This document shows, in pieces, positions 44,187 to 55,546 of a stretch of DNA of 64,000 nucleotides (positions are counted from its first letter, which is position 1; each line of letters opens with the position of its first letter). Under the pieces are notes generated by a model. That model saw only the letters and a program-made list of their open reading frames with translations, was not told the DNA's origin and ran no database searches. Source of the stretch: Vibrio marinisediminis (lineage in GTDB: Bacteria > Pseudomonadota > Gammaproteobacteria > Enterobacterales > Vibrionaceae); contig NZ_JACFYF010000003.1 in NCBI RefSeq assembly GCF_014050145.1, positions 293,184 through 357,183 of the forward strand, given 5' to 3'. The position numbers and the translations under genes are program-made.

Positions 44187-45047
44187 ATGAAGATGACATG
44201 GTTAGCTATCACTCTATCTCTTGTCTCATTTTCATCGCTTTCTTCACCGTGGGAGTCTTTTTCACAACCGAATCGGCTCGCACCAGAAGCCATTGGCAGT
44301 TATGCCAATGGCTGTCTATTTGGCGCCAAGGCGCTGCCCCTCAAAGGTTATGGCTATCAAGTACTGCGCAGCCAGAACCAGCGTTATTATGCACACCCAA
44401 ATACTATAGCGTTTGTCCAACGTTTATCCGCTCAAGCTCAGCAAGATCTACGAACTCATCTTCTTATTGGTGATATGTCATTGCCGCAAGGTGGTCGATT
44501 TTCATCTGGGCACAGTAGTCACCAAACTGGTCTGGATGTCGATATATGGCTCCGTTTAGCTGACGCCAAACTTTCTGACGCAGCTCTAAAAGTGCCAACA
44601 CCAAAAAGCTTAGTCAATATGTCGGCTTATACATTAATTCCTAGTCATTGGGATAGTCGTCACTTCGGTCTAATGAAAATGGCTGCGCAAGATGAAGAGG
44701 TAGCACGGATATTTGTTCATCCACTTATCAAAGAAAAGCTGTGTAACCTTGAAGGTGGTGATAGAGCTTGGCTGCGTAAAATCAGACCATGGTGGGGGCA
44801 TAACTATCATATGCATGTTCGTTTGCATTGCCCTGATGGTGAGAGCAGTTGTGTTGAGCAGAGTCCGCCTCCAAAAGGGGATGGCTGTGGAATGGAGGTT
44901 GCCAGTTGGCGCCCAAAACCCGACGTTAAAGCGTACCGAGCCAAAGCTAAAGATGAAAATCGCCCTGTATCGATTGCCAAAGTGAAGCCAAAACCAAAAA
45001 AAATCCTGCCGCAACTATGCACTCAGCTTGTTGATCAAACACGTTAA
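44187..45047 (+). CDS. mepA: Penicillin-insensitive murein endopeptidase
   Basis: A 286-residue periplasmic LAS-type metallopeptidase that cuts D-alanyl-meso-diaminopimelyl cross-links. A signal peptide ends near FSSLSS. The zinc motifs are GHSSHQTGLDVDIW (His and Asp ligands) and WWGHNYHMHVRLHCP. C-terminal cysteines and a basic Lys/Pro-rich tail are present. Length matches E. coli MepA. Confidence 0.94.
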   Translation: MKMTWLAITLSLVSFSSLSSPWESFSQPNRLAPEAIGSYANGCLFGAKALPLKGYGYQVLRSQNQRYYAHPNTIAFVQRLSAQAQQDLRTHLLIGDMSLPQGGRFSSGHSSHQTGLDVDIWLRLADAKLSDAALKVPTPKSLVNMSAYTLIPSHWDSRHFGLMKMAAQDEEVARIFVHPLIKEKLCNLEGGDRAWLRKIRPWWGHNYHMHVRLHCPDGESSCVEQSPPPKGDGCGMEVASWRPKPDVKAYRAKAKDENRPVSIAKVKPKPKKILPQLCTQLVDQTR

Positions 45048-45339
45048 TTTTTTTATCTAGCCTTATTAGTCATCATTTCTGCTGTGAGTTTTGATGCGTG
45101 CTGGCTGGAGAATAATCTTATCCTCACCTAGATTTAAAAGGTAGGTTGATGGATATGTATCTAGATGCGTTAACTGAATATTCCCGCAACCACGAGATCA
45201 AATTTTAAAAATGATAATAACAGTTGGTGAATTGACGTGTATGCCCATATACCGCCTCATAGTACTAGGCACTTGGGTGTAAATAATAAAATAGGATGCT
45301 TGGCTTACCTCCTATGATATAGAAAGCAAGGACACTCCC
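45048..45339. other. AT-rich gap before an orphan ORF
   Basis: These 292 bases hold no convincing gene. A T-rich tract follows the mepA stop (45047-45060). I see no recognisable promoter or RNA motif. Confidence 0.4.
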
Positions 45340-45648
45340 ATGACTATGGTATGTGCAAAAGATTTTGCCGAGTGGCTAAAGCTGAGATTTAGCAGTGCTA
45401 CAGAATCAGTAACGATTTCCCGTGAGGAGGTAAATCATCTTACTGGAAGGCAAAGGTTAGACCCTGGATTTGTTCATGATGTGCATTACGAGTTGATGGC
45501 ACATGGAATAGCATTTGTTACCGATACCTCTCGTGAGACCTTTTATTTGGTCCCAATAGGTAAAGCGGTTAATTGGCGAGAGCACTTGGAGTATCAGTTT
45601 GAGAAAGAGCTGTATTGTAATATCTTCCCCATTATCAAATCTGGCTAA
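45340..45648 (+). CDS. Orphan 102-residue protein of unknown function
   Basis: I do not recognise this protein. It is soluble, with CAKDFAEWLKLRF, a charged helix EEVNHLTGRQRLDPGFVHDVHYEL and an aromatic tail. AAGGA seven bases before ATG and its own downstream terminator support a real gene. The region is more A+T-rich than its neighbours. Confidence 0.6.
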   Translation: MTMVCAKDFAEWLKLRFSSATESVTISREEVNHLTGRQRLDPGFVHDVHYELMAHGIAFVTDTSRETFYLVPIGKAVNWREHLEYQFEKELYCNIFPIIKSG

Positions 45649-45661
45649 GGTCAAACAGAAA

Positions 45662-45687
45662 AAAGGCTCATCAATCGATGAGCCTTT
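45662..45687. terminator. Bidirectional terminator
   Basis: AAAGGCTCATC (45662-45672) pairs with GATGAGCCTTT (45677-45687) around AATC. It serves the orphan ORF on the plus strand and, with TTTTTTC on the other side, the ferredoxin gene on the minus strand. Confidence 0.9.
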
Positions 45688-45691
45688 CGTT

Positions 45692-45946
45692 TTAAGCTAA
45701 ACCTTGAATGATGACGAACTTTTCTAGCAGCTCTTCATCAGTTTCAACGTGATTTGGGTCAGTGATAATACACTTGGTAATTGGGCAAACTGACTGACAA
45801 GTTGGTTTGTCATAGTGCCCTTTACATTCAGTACATAGATTAGGATCGATTTCGAAAATGCTGCTACCCATTGAGATTGCACCATTCGGGCATTCTGGGT
45901 CGCACATATCGCAGTTGATGCACTTATCTGTAATCAATAACGCCAT
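45692..45946 (-). CDS. yfhL: YfhL-type 2[4Fe-4S] ferredoxin
   Basis: An 84-residue ferredoxin. Cluster motif 1 is CINCDMCDPECP; motif 2 is CTECKGHYDKPTCQSVCP, with the enlarged spacing after the second cysteine typical of Alvin-type ferredoxins, plus an extra Cys in ITKCII. It carries electrons for an unidentified partner. The trhP/yegQ gene ends two bases upstream on the same strand, so it is cotranscribed with it, which hints at a functional link. Confidence 0.92.
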   Translation of the reverse strand: MALLITDKCINCDMCDPECPNGAISMGSSIFEIDPNLCTECKGHYDKPTCQSVCPITKCIITDPNHVETDEELLEKFVIIQGLA

Positions 45947-45948
45947 GA

Positions 45949-47367
45949 TTATTTGCCCGTTGGGTTACGAGTATCCTGACCGTCGTTAAGGTTGCGCATC
46001 AGTAGACCGTATTCTAAATCCATATCTTGTGGAACAGGGATAAAGACAAAGTGGCCATTACCTTTCGCATCATCAATTACTTCAGATTTGCGGTTTTCCA
46101 TCATCTCTAGCGTGAAGTTTACGTTACCTTTTGGTGTCATTAGCTCTAAGCTGTCACCAACAACGAATTTGTTTTTCACTTCAACTTCAACCAGATCGCC
46201 ACGGCGCTTACCAGTGAATTCACCGACGAACTGCTGTGCGTCTGATACTGAGTAACCGTAGTCGTAGTTTTGGTATGTGTCATGTGTATGACGACGTAGG
46301 AAGCCTTCAGTGTAACCACGGTGCGCTAGGCTCTCTAGAGTGCCCATTAGGCTCTCATCAAATGGTTTACCCGCTACAGCATCGTCAATAGCTTTACGGT
46401 AAACCTGAGCGGTACGTGCACAGTAGTAGAATGACTTAGTACGACCTTCGATTTTCAGTGAGTGAACACCCATCTTAGTCAGGCGCTCTACGTGTTGGAT
46501 TGCACGTAGATCTTTTGAGTTCATGATGTAGGTACCGTGCTCATCTTCAAATGCCGCCATTTTTTCTTCAGGGCGGTGTGCTTCAGAAAGCAGTACTACG
46601 TCATCAATTGGTTTGCCGCGACCGATGGTCGTCTCAGGACGCTCATCTGCCACTTCAATTGCTTGTGCTTCGTTTGGATCAAACGCCACAACAGGTTCAG
46701 AGGCTTCGACGATTTGACCTGCGTCGTTCTCTTTACCTTCTTCAACTTTGTATTCCCAACGGCATGCGTTGGTACACGTACCTTGGTTAGGGTCACGCTT
46801 GTTGATGTAGCCAGACAGCAGACAACGACCAGAGTACGCCATGCAAAGTGCACCGTGAACGAACACTTCAAGTTCTGTTTCAGGACAGTGCTCTCGGATT
46901 TCTTCGATTTCTTCCAGAGAAAGCTCGCGAGATACGATCACACGCTCAACGCCATTCGCTGCCCAGAACTTAACGGTTGCCCAGTTTACTGCGTTTGCTT
47001 GAACGGATAGGTGAATTGCCATATCAGGGAAAGCTTCACGAACCATCATGATCAGACCAGGGTCAGACATGATCAGTGCATCAGGACCCATTTCAACCAC
47101 AGGTTTTAGATCACGGATGAAGGTTTTAAGTTTTGAGTTGTGCGGCTGAATGTTACATACCACGTAAAGCTTTTTGCCTAGGGCATGCGCTTCATCGATA
47201 CCGATTTGTAGGTTCTCGTGGTTAAATTCATTGTTACGAACGCGTAGGCTATAGCGAGGTTGACCCGCGTATACTGCATCTGCGCCGTAAGCGAATGCGT
47301 AACGCATATTTTTAAGGCTACCTGCTGGTGATAGTAGCTCGGGTACGAATACTTTCTCTGTTGTCAT
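45949..47367 (-). CDS. trhP: Peptidase U32-family tRNA hydroxylation protein
   Basis: A 472-residue protein of the U32 family, orthologous to E. coli YegQ (TrhP), which takes part in prephenate-dependent 5-hydroxyuridine formation at tRNA position 34. The U32 signature is complete in EVFVHGALCMAYSGRCLLSGY; later cysteines (CTNACRWEY) could hold an iron-sulfur cluster. The family is misnamed a peptidase. It is the upstream partner of the ferredoxin gene. Confidence 0.9.
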   Translation of the reverse strand: MTTEKVFVPELLSPAGSLKNMRYAFAYGADAVYAGQPRYSLRVRNNEFNHENLQIGIDEAHALGKKLYVVCNIQPHNSKLKTFIRDLKPVVEMGPDALIMSDPGLIMMVREAFPDMAIHLSVQANAVNWATVKFWAANGVERVIVSRELSLEEIEEIREHCPETELEVFVHGALCMAYSGRCLLSGYINKRDPNQGTCTNACRWEYKVEEGKENDAGQIVEASEPVVAFDPNEAQAIEVADERPETTIGRGKPIDDVVLLSEAHRPEEKMAAFEDEHGTYIMNSKDLRAIQHVERLTKMGVHSLKIEGRTKSFYYCARTAQVYRKAIDDAVAGKPFDESLMGTLESLAHRGYTEGFLRRHTHDTYQNYDYGYSVSDAQQFVGEFTGKRRGDLVEVEVKNKFVVGDSLELMTPKGNVNFTLEMMENRKSEVIDDAKGNGHFVFIPVPQDMDLEYGLLMRNLNDGQDTRNPTGK

Positions 47368-47489
47368 TGCTCAATTCTCTGTTATCTGATCTCAAGTCAG
47401 TCCAATTCCACCTGATGGAATAGGGGCGCAAATTTTACGCCAAAATGTGACGAGTGACTAGGAAAAACTCGGAGAACGGCAGTAATTAA

Positions 47490-47511
47490 AAAGCCCTCCG
47501 AAGAGGGCTTT
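47490..47511 (-). terminator. Terminator of rdgC
   Basis: AAAGCCCTC (47490-47498) pairs with GAGGGCTTT (47503-47511); on the minus strand TTTTTAATT follows. It is 13 bases after the rdgC stop. Confidence 0.9.
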
Positions 47512-47523
47512 GAGTCAATATCA

Positions 47524-48447
<924 letters not shown>

Positions 48448-48609
48448 CTACTCAGACATTGAAGGCGACTATCTTAGCAAATTTTATTCACTTGTCTGTC
48501 GGGAAGTGAAAAATATGAATCGAGTCGTCATCGATGAGTGAATCGCTAGCGTTTATTGATTGAATTTCAAGCAAAGTCGTAAGAAAGTTCTATGAAAATT
48601 TGTTTGCAA

Positions 48610-48642
48610 AGGTCACAAAAGTGTCATAATTGCTAGTAATAA
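48610..48642 (+). promoter_or_regulatory. PhoB box and -10 element upstream of phoB
   Basis: AGGTCAC-AAAA-GTGTCAT (48610-48627) fits two 7-base half-sites of a PHO box separated by four bases. TAATAA begins 9 bases later (48637-48642) and can serve as the -10. PhoB usually activates its own gene. Confidence 0.6.
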
Positions 48643-48654
48643 TGCTTATGCATC

Positions 48655-48678
48655 GGGGGGCGTGGCTCCTCCCTTTTT
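48655..48678 (+). terminator. Terminator-like hairpin in the phoB leader
   Basis: Six G (48655-48660) can pair with CCTCCC (48668-48673, one G-T pair) around CGTGGCT, followed by TTTTT (48674-48678). It lies between the predicted promoter and the phoB start at 48708, where an attenuator would be placed. Confidence 0.5.
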
Positions 48679-48707
48679 GTCAAGCTTAACGAAAAAGGTT
48701 AATTATT

Positions 48708-49397
48708 ATGTCTAGAAGGATTCTAGTTGTTGAAGACGAAGCACCAATCCGCGAAATGTTGTGTTTTGTTCTTGAGCAAAAAGGTTACCAAGCAGTTGAA
48801 GCAGAAGATTATGATACTGCGGTAACTAAACTAGCTGAACCCTTCCCAGATCTTGTATTGCTGGACTGGATGCTACCAGGTGGCAGCGGGATCAATTTCA
48901 TTAAGCACATGAAACGTGAAGAGTTAACGCGCAATATTCCGGTTGTGATGTTAACAGCACGCGGTGAAGAAGAAGACAAAGTTCGTGGACTCGAAGTGGG
49001 CGCAGACGATTACATCACGAAGCCATTCTCGCCAAAAGAGTTGGTAGCTCGCTTAAAAGCGGTGATCCGTCGTGTTACGCCAACGGCACTTGAAGATGTT
49101 ATTGATGTTCAAGGCTTGAAATTGGACCCAGTTTCACACCGTGTGACGGCAAATGATCAACCATTAGATATGGGGCCAACCGAGTTTAAGATGCTGCATT
49201 TCTTTATGACGCATCAAGAGCGAGTCTACAGCCGCGAGCAATTGCTGAATAATGTTTGGGGAACTAACGTGTATGTTGAAGACCGTACCGTTGATGTTCA
49301 CATTCGTCGCTTACGCAAAGCACTGGAAATGGAAGGTCATGATAAACTGATCCAAACCGTTCGTGGTGCTGGCTATCGTTTCTCAACCAAAGCTTAA
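48708..49397 (+). CDS. phoB: Phosphate regulon response regulator PhoB
   Basis: A 229-residue OmpR-family regulator. Receiver domain with phosphorylation site Asp53 in LLDWMLPGG and conserved Lys in [11 protein letters not shown]-terminal winged helix with [24 protein letters not shown] and [12 protein letters not shown]. Activates PHO-box promoters when phosphorylated by PhoR. It is first gene of phoB-phoR-pstS. Confidence 0.97.
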   Translation: MSRRILVVEDEAPIREMLCFVLEQKGYQAVEAEDYDTAVTKLAEPFPDLVLLDWMLPGGSGINFIKHMKREELTRNIPVVMLTARGEEEDKVRGLEVGADDYITKPFSPKELVARLKAVIRRVTPTALEDVIDVQGLKLDPVSHRVTANDQPLDMGPTEFKMLHFFMTHQERVYSREQLLNNVWGTNVYVEDRTVDVHIRRLRKALEMEGHDKLIQTVRGAGYRFSTKA

Positions 49398-49429
49398 CAC
49401 CCCATGCTTAACGTTCTATGGAGAAGTAA

Positions 49430-50728
49430 GTGGTTGAAAGGTTAACTTGGAAAAGGCTGGCCTGGGAGCTGGCCTTTTTTTACACCCCTTGGGTGATTGT
49501 TGGATGGATCTTCGGATATATGCCGTGGTTGCTTTTAGCTGCCACGGCTTTGCAGCTTGTATGGCATTTACATAACCAGATGCGTTTTTCGGCGTGGTTG
49601 TGGGATGAAAAGCGCCTGACTCCACCTGCTGGTACGGGCAACTGGGAAGAGCTGTTTAATGGCATCTATCGCCTGCAACAGCGCCAGCGAAAAAAACGCA
49701 AAGAACTCACCAACCTAATTCGCCGATTCCGCAATGGTGCCGAGTCATTACCCGATGCGGTGGTGGTATTTCGTGGCGAAGGCAACATTGTTTGGTGTAA
49801 TAAGCTTGCTCAGCACCTGTTAGGCTTCCGTTGGCCTGATGACTCTGGTCAGCCGATCTCCAATTTGATCCGCACGCCGGATTTCATCAAATACCTAACC
49901 AAACAAGATTATTCAGAGCCGCTTGAGATGCGCTCGCCACTCAATGTAGAACGCATGCTCGAACTGCGTATTGTGCCTTATACCGAAGGTGAACACTTGA
50001 TGGTGGTACGTGACGTGACGCAGCTTAAACAGCTTGAAGGTATGCGCCGTAACTTCTTTGCCAATGTCTCACATGAATTGCGTACACCGATGACGGTGTT
50101 ACAAGGCTATCTGGAAATGACAGAAGACCCAGACATGCTTGTCGGTCCGATGTGGAGCCGTGCTCATGGTGTGATGACCGAGCAGTTGAACCGGATGAAT
50201 AGCCTAGTTAACCAACTGCTGACATTATCAAAAATTGAAGCCGCCCCAATGCATGAACTGGATGAAGTGGTCAATGTGCCAGCCATGCTGGAAGTGTTGG
50301 AAAAAGAAGCGGTCAGTTTAAGTGGTGAACAAAACCATCGACTCAAATTTGATGTTGACGAATCTTTGTTGGTCTTGGGTGATGACGACCAACTGCGCAG
50401 TGCCATTTCAAACCTGGTTTATAACGCGGTGAAATACACTCCTGCTGGGGCTAAAGTGAATGTTCGTTGGTATTTGACGCCTCAAGGCGCCTGTTTGTCG
50501 GTTGAAGACAGCGGGGAAGGGATTGAGCCGCAACACTTGCATCGCCTAACTGAGCGCTTCTACCGAGTCGATAAAGCGCGCTCACGTGATACCGGTGGTA
50601 GTGGTTTAGGTTTGGCGATTGTGAAACACGCGTTGACTCACCATGACTCGCACCTTGAGATTACCAGTAAAGTCGGCGTAGGCAGTAAGTTTACCTTCAC
50701 TCTTCCCGAGCGACTGGTGGTGAAATAA
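49430..50728 (+). CDS. phoR: Phosphate regulon sensor kinase PhoR
   Basis: A 432-residue membrane histidine kinase with two N-terminal hydrophobic segments ([32 protein letters not shown]), a PAS domain, HisKA with His215 in [16 protein letters not shown], and an HATPase domain with DNTR-like YNAVKYTP and [11 protein letters not shown]. It starts with GTG at 49430, six bases after GGAG. The stop overlaps the pstS start by one base (TAATG). Confidence 0.96.
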   Translation: MVERLTWKRLAWELAFFYTPWVIVGWIFGYMPWLLLAATALQLVWHLHNQMRFSAWLWDEKRLTPPAGTGNWEELFNGIYRLQQRQRKKRKELTNLIRRFRNGAESLPDAVVVFRGEGNIVWCNKLAQHLLGFRWPDDSGQPISNLIRTPDFIKYLTKQDYSEPLEMRSPLNVERMLELRIVPYTEGEHLMVVRDVTQLKQLEGMRRNFFANVSHELRTPMTVLQGYLEMTEDPDMLVGPMWSRAHGVMTEQLNRMNSLVNQLLTLSKIEAAPMHELDEVVNVPAMLEVLEKEAVSLSGEQNHRLKFDVDESLLVLGDDDQLRSAISNLVYNAVKYTPAGAKVNVRWYLTPQGACLSVEDSGEGIEPQHLHRLTERFYRVDKARSRDTGGSGLGLAIVKHALTHHDSHLEITSKVGVGSKFTFTLPERLVVK

Positions 50729-51699
50729 TGACAACAAAGATTGGATTCGTCATCGTTTCATTATTGCTTGGGTTTGCTGCTCCGCAGGCAAGTGCGGAAG
50801 AGTCGTTTCGTCCGTATAACAAAGTGCCGGGGATTAGTGGCGCACTAACCAGTGTGGGGTCTGATACGTTAGCGGGTATGACAACCTTGTGGGTGGAAGA
50901 GTTTAAGCAGCTCTATCCGGGTGTAAATGGTCAAGTGCAAGCCTCCGGTTCTTCAACGGCACCGCCGGCATTGACGGAACAAACGGCACAGTTTGGACCG
51001 ATGAGCCGTCCAATGCGTAACAGTGAAATTGAAGCATTTGAACGTGCCCATGGCTACAAGCCAACCGCACTACGAGTCGCAATTGACGCGATTGGTATTT
51101 TTGTTCATCAAGACAATCCCGTGAAAGGCATGAACTTTGTTGAGCTCGACAGTATTTTCTCTGCCACCCTACGTTGTGGTGCAACGCAGCCTGTACGCAC
51201 TTGGGCTGAGCTGGGGTTAGACTACTTATGGGCGAAGCGTTCAATCCAAATGTTTGGTCGTAACTCGGTTTCGGGTACTTATGGCTACTTTAAGAAAAAT
51301 GCGCTGTGTGGTGGTGATTTCCAAAATAATGTCAATGAGCAACCGGGATCAGCATCGGTGGTTCAATCTGTTGCTTCATCCATTAATACGATTGGCTATT
51401 CAGGGGTAGGCTACCAAGTATCGGGGGTGAAACGCATACCGATAGCGAAAACAGGCAATCATTATGTGGAACCAACCCGAGAGAATATCTTATCAGGTAA
51501 GTACCCACTATCACGCTACTTATATGTCTATATAAACAAGCACCCGAGTAAGTCACTGTCACCTCTGGAACGTGAGTTTATTCGCTTTATCTATTCTGAG
51601 CAGGGGCAGAGTCTGGTGGAAAAAGATGGTTATGTTGCCATTTCACCACAAATTGCTTTGCAAGAGTTAGCCAAAGTGGGCATCAAAGTACAAAACTAA
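50728..51699 (+). CDS. pstS: Phosphate ABC transporter substrate-binding protein
   Basis: A 323-residue periplasmic protein with signal peptide ending APQASA. Phosphate-binding motifs are SVGSDTLAGM and FGPMSRPM; GRNSVSGTYGYF and GYSGVGYQ follow. It is translationally coupled to phoR. The remaining pst genes lie 4 kb away beyond ppx-ppk, so this PstS must work in trans with PstCAB. Confidence 0.92.
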   Translation: MTTKIGFVIVSLLLGFAAPQASAEESFRPYNKVPGISGALTSVGSDTLAGMTTLWVEEFKQLYPGVNGQVQASGSSTAPPALTEQTAQFGPMSRPMRNSEIEAFERAHGYKPTALRVAIDAIGIFVHQDNPVKGMNFVELDSIFSATLRCGATQPVRTWAELGLDYLWAKRSIQMFGRNSVSGTYGYFKKNALCGGDFQNNVNEQPGSASVVQSVASSINTIGYSGVGYQVSGVKRIPIAKTGNHYVEPTRENILSGKYPLSRYLYVYINKHPSKSLSPLEREFIRFIYSEQGQSLVEKDGYVAISPQIALQELAKVGIKVQN

Positions 51700-51751
51700 A
51701 GGCGCGGAATACGCGCCGTTGATCTCTTTAATGTGGTAGGGTGGTACTCAA

Positions 51752-53257
51752 TTAGCTGAAATGCAATTGCCACTCAGCACTTTGCCAATAGGCTTGCTCT
51801 GTTTGCAGGTCGGCATCGAGCAGTTTGTTATTCTCTAGCCAGTTGCGCTCTTTGCAGGTAAGTGTCCACTTATCTTCATCGTCTACTTTTAATGTCAAGT
51901 GCGGTAGTGGTTCATCATTTCGTTGTCCGTTGAGCAAAATGGCTAAACGAAGAATGCGAATCAGCCCTACGAGATGTTTCTTCTTGTATAGCGAAAACTC
52001 TTCCATCTCATTTAGCTTGAGAGCTTTACGCTGAAAGCGAGCCAAGGTGGACAGAACTCGCTGTTGTTCGACGTTAAAGCCGGGCATGTTAGTGTGGCGT
52101 AAGATATAAGCGGAATGACGATGAAACGCTTTTAAGCTGATACTTAGCCCCGTTTCATGCAGTAGAGCACTCCACTCAAGCAGGTCAAACAGTTCCGATT
52201 TCGCTTTAATACCGAGTTTCTTATGTACTTGGTCGAGCAACTCGCTGGCTTGTTCTTTTACTCGGGCGGCGTGTTCCAAATCAACTCGGTGTTTATTTGC
52301 CAAGTTTTCTGTGGTTCTCATGCGAATATCCGAACGTTTAAAGCGCTCTTCCATTTCATAGAGTAACCCTTCTCGTAGGGCGCCTTCGGAGTAGTGCATT
52401 TCGCTGATTTTTAGATCAAGAAATATCGCGTAGATGATAGCCACACCGGCAGCAAACACTGGCTTACGTTCTTCAGTTAAACCTGTCAGTTCAATTTGTT
52501 CGATATGTTGCCACTGACACAGTTTGTCGATCAGAGTGTGCAGACGTTTGGCGGTAATGATGCCGTCTTCGTAGCCCAATCCGATCAGTACTTCACGAAT
52601 GGCTTTTATCGTTCCCGAAGAGCCATACGCAATAGACCAACCTTTTTTACGATAGCGATGAGCCAGCGATTCCAGTTTTTGTTCGGCAGCTAAAATAGCG
52701 TTAGTGAAATTCTTATTGGAGAGCTTGCCATTGGTAAAGTAGCGCTGAGTAAAGCTAACACACCCCATCTGTTTGCTGTTGACCAATTCCGGTTCAAAGC
52801 CCTTGCCATAGATGATCTCAGTACTACCACCACCAATATCGACGATCAATTTCGATTCGGCTTGGGGTTGAGTGTGCGAGACTCCTTGATAGATCAAGCG
52901 CGCTTCTTCGTCACCGGGAATGATTTCTACTGGAAAAGGCAATACCTCACGGGCGCGCTGAATGAATATATGCGCATTATTAGCAAGGCGTAGGGTATGG
53001 GTAGCGGCAATGCGAACATTCATGGCGTCAAAGCCATGCAGCCGTTCTGCGAACATGGCTAAACAGGCTAAACCTCGCTCTATTGAGGCGTTGTCGAGGT
53101 TGTTTTGTCCATCAAGCCCATCAGCGAGTCGAACACGCTGTTTATGTCGACTCACTAACTGTAAATCTTGTCCAACGACTTTCGCCACAACCATGTGGAA
53201 ACTGTTTGAACCGAGGTCAATGGCGGCAACATCTCTAACATCAGGCGTTTGATTCAT
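51752..53257 (-). CDS. ppx: Exopolyphosphatase
   Basis: A 501-residue Ppx/GppA enzyme that removes terminal phosphates from polyphosphate. N-terminal ASKHA fold with [30 protein letters not shown], and a C-terminal HD-like domain ([23 protein letters not shown]). It overlaps the ppk 3' end by 17 bases, so the two genes are cotranscribed. Confidence 0.95.
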   Translation of the reverse strand: MNQTPDVRDVAAIDLGSNSFHMVVAKVVGQDLQLVSRHKQRVRLADGLDGQNNLDNASIERGLACLAMFAERLHGFDAMNVRIAATHTLRLANNAHIFIQRAREVLPFPVEIIPGDEEARLIYQGVSHTQPQAESKLIVDIGGGSTEIIYGKGFEPELVNSKQMGCVSFTQRYFTNGKLSNKNFTNAILAAEQKLESLAHRYRKKGWSIAYGSSGTIKAIREVLIGLGYEDGIITAKRLHTLIDKLCQWQHIEQIELTGLTEERKPVFAAGVAIIYAIFLDLKISEMHYSEGALREGLLYEMEERFKRSDIRMRTTENLANKHRVDLEHAARVKEQASELLDQVHKKLGIKAKSELFDLLEWSALLHETGLSISLKAFHRHSAYILRHTNMPGFNVEQQRVLSTLARFQRKALKLNEMEEFSLYKKKHLVGLIRILRLAILLNGQRNDEPLPHLTLKVDDEDKWTLTCKERNWLENNKLLDADLQTEQAYWQSAEWQLHFS

Positions 53258-55325
53258 TCTTCTTCTTAGCTTGCTTCTCTACATTTTTAAGATAGTCGTA
53301 AATCGCTATTTGTGAGCGTATTTTCTTGCGATTTCCACGAGCAACGTAGCTATTGCTCATCTCTTTATCTATCCAGCGAGCTTTCACTGTATCGGTAAAG
53401 TGAATATTAATAATGTGGATGATGCGCTGTTTAAGGCGTGGATCACGAATGGGTGTGGCGACTTCTATGCGATGGTCTATATTGCGGGTCATCCAGTCTG
53501 CAGAAGAGATATAAACTTGTGGGTCGCCATCATTGTGAGTAATCAGAACGCGAGGATGCTCTAAGAAACGGTCAACAATACTGATGATTTTGATGTTGTC
53601 ACTCACCCCTTCAACGCCGGGAACCAGAGCGCACATTCCCCTTATCACCATGCGAATCTCTACGCCTAAGGTGCTGGCGCTGTAGAGTTTGTTGATCAAA
53701 CCTTTGTCGACTAAATTATTCGCCTTTAAGGTGATCTTGGCTTTTTTACCTAAGCTTGCGTTGGTAATTTCATTGTCAATTAGCTGGTAAAGTTGCTTGC
53801 GTGAGTTACGTGGCGAAACGATCAACTGGTTAAACTTTACTGGGCGATAAGGATTTTCGATATAGCCGAAGACATTGCGCACTTCATTGGTAATTTCTGC
53901 GTCGGCTGTCAGTAGCGAAAAATCGGTATAGATGCGCGCGTTTTTTTCATGAAAGTTGCCAGTACCAATATGGGCATAACGAACAATGTCGTCTCCTTCG
54001 CGGCGATTAATCAGCAATAACTTCGCGTGAATTTTTAACCCCGGCGTGCCAAAGAGCACTTGCACTCCAGCCTCTGTGAGGACTTTTGCCCACTCGATAT
54101 TGGCTTCTTCATCAAAGCGCGCTTGCAACTCGACCACCACAGTGACATTTTTGCCATTGTGTACCGAATCTATTAGTGAATTGATCAAGCGAGAATCTTT
54201 AGCGACTCGGTAGATGTTGATTTTAATACTGAATACTTTGGGGTCGAATGACGCTTGGCGGACCAACTCTGTGATGTGGTCAAAAGTATGGTAGGGAAAG
54301 TAGAGCAGAATATCTTGGTTTTTTATCGCATCAAAACTATTGGCGTAGCCATCAAAGTCAGCGCAGCGGATCGGTGGCAACGGTTTGTATTCAAGATATT
54401 CACGACCAACATTGGGAAAGGCGATGAAATCTTTAAAGTTGTGGTAACGAGCTCCGGGGATCTGGCTATCATAGTTTGATATGCCAAGTTTTTTACAGAG
54501 AAAGTGCAACATAGCCTCAGGCATATCGCGCTGATAAACAAAGCGGACTGGCATGGCGGTGAGTCGCTGGCTCACCCCTTCAGACATTTGCTCAATTAAG
54601 CTGTATTCTACTTCGCGGCTTAAGTCATATTCGGCATCACGAGTCATTTTCATCGCGTAACCATTGATTTGATCGTACTCGAAAAAGCCTTGGAACAAGT
54701 CATTAAGACAGAAGCGGATAATATTATCTAACAAGATGATGGTCTTACGCCGTTTGCCCTTTTGTTCTGGCACCATCACGAAGCGAGGCAGGTGATCGGT
54801 GGGGATCTCTAACAGAACATATTGGGTGTGCTCTTGTTTTTTTAGTTCAACGGCTATGTAGGCATATTCATCTTTAAGGAATTGAATGAGATTGATATCT
54901 TCAGTCAGCAATACCGGTGACATATGGTGTAAAACTTGGCGTTTAAAGTATTTTTGGATCCAAATTTGTTGAGTATCGTTGAGCTGATGTTCGTTAACGA
55001 GGAAAATTCGATGACGCGCCATGTCGCGGATCAGCTCTTGGTAAAGAGCATCAAAACGTTCATTAAGTCTTAGTGCTTTTGACTGCATCTTGGTTAGAAG
55101 GTGCTTGGAGTTGTCGTTGCCACCGCGTTCTTGGTTAATCAAAATACGACGTTTCACATCGGCGAATCGCACTTTATAAAATTCATCAAGGTTATTGGAA
55201 AATATACCCAAAAAGCGTATACGCTCTATAAGAGGCACCGATTGATCAGCCGCTTCTTGCAAAACACGCTCGTTGAATGACAGCCAACTTAACTCTTTTT
55301 CTATATATAGTTTTTCAGAACTCAT
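53241..55325 (-). CDS. ppk: Polyphosphate kinase 1
   Basis: A 694-residue enzyme that polymerises ATP gamma-phosphate into polyphosphate. N-domain [18 protein letters not shown]-like catalytic domains with the phospho-histidine region [11 protein letters not shown] and second His in [40 protein letters not shown]-type end. Length matches E. coli Ppk. A PHO box lies upstream on the minus strand. Confidence 0.96.
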   Translation of the reverse strand: MSSEKLYIEKELSWLSFNERVLQEAADQSVPLIERIRFLGIFSNNLDEFYKVRFADVKRRILINQERGGNDNSKHLLTKMQSKALRLNERFDALYQELIRDMARHRIFLVNEHQLNDTQQIWIQKYFKRQVLHHMSPVLLTEDINLIQFLKDEYAYIAVELKKQEHTQYVLLEIPTDHLPRFVMVPEQKGKRRKTIILLDNIIRFCLNDLFQGFFEYDQINGYAMKMTRDAEYDLSREVEYSLIEQMSEGVSQRLTAMPVRFVYQRDMPEAMLHFLCKKLGISNYDSQIPGARYHNFKDFIAFPNVGREYLEYKPLPPIRCADFDGYANSFDAIKNQDILLYFPYHTFDHITELVRQASFDPKVFSIKINIYRVAKDSRLINSLIDSVHNGKNVTVVVELQARFDEEANIEWAKVLTEAGVQVLFGTPGLKIHAKLLLINRREGDDIVRYAHIGTGNFHEKNARIYTDFSLLTADAEITNEVRNVFGYIENPYRPVKFNQLIVSPRNSRKQLYQLIDNEITNASLGKKAKITLKANNLVDKGLINKLYSASTLGVEIRMVIRGMCALVPGVEGVSDNIKIISIVDRFLEHPRVLITHNDGDPQVYISSADWMTRNIDHRIEVATPIRDPRLKQRIIHIINIHFTDTVKARWIDKEMSNSYVARGNRKKIRSQIAIYDYLKNVEKQAKKKNESNA

Positions 55326-55375
55326 CCTAAGACCCTTTTCCTCCTAACCATAAAAAAGTATAGGTTAGGTTAAGA

Positions 55376-55409
55376 AAAATAAGGCATTTTCATGACGTTA
55401 ATATTGCAG
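55376..55409 (-). promoter_or_regulatory. PhoB box and -10 element upstream of ppk
   Basis: On the minus strand CTGCAAT-ATTA-ACGTCAT (55392-55409) fits a PHO box at 11 of 14 half-site bases. TATTTT follows after 10 bases as a possible -10. Start of ppk is about 50 bases further. This suggests phosphate-starvation control of ppk-ppx. Confidence 0.5.
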
Positions 55410-55498
55410 ATTGCCCTGTTAAGAGTAGAGTCAGGTGCTGAAATGGAAGGCGGTTTTTAGCAGCAAATATTTTATTATATTCAGTTATTTATTCTTGG

Positions 55499-55532
55499 TT
55501 GTAATATAATTGTCATCAAAGAGAAATAATAT
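55499..55532 (+). promoter_or_regulatory. PhoB box and -10 element of the pstCAB-phoU operon
   Basis: TTGTAAT-ATAA-TTGTCAT (55499-55516) closely matches the PHO box (CTGTMAT repeats with 4-base spacing; only the first base of each half differs). TAATAT (55527-55532) follows after 10 bases as the -10. The transcript would have a leader of about 225 bases before pstC. Confidence 0.75.
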
Positions 55533-55546
55533 ACCCTTGGGCAGAA

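Noticed and set aside
45048-45339. Cyclic di-GMP or other riboswitch before the orphan ORF
   Set aside because: No conserved aptamer motif could be recognised in this AT-rich gap.
46537-47010. 157-residue reading frame antisense to trhP
   Set aside because: It lies fully inside a well-conserved gene on the other strand, is Phe/Cys-rich in a way that mirrors the codons below it, and has no ribosome site.
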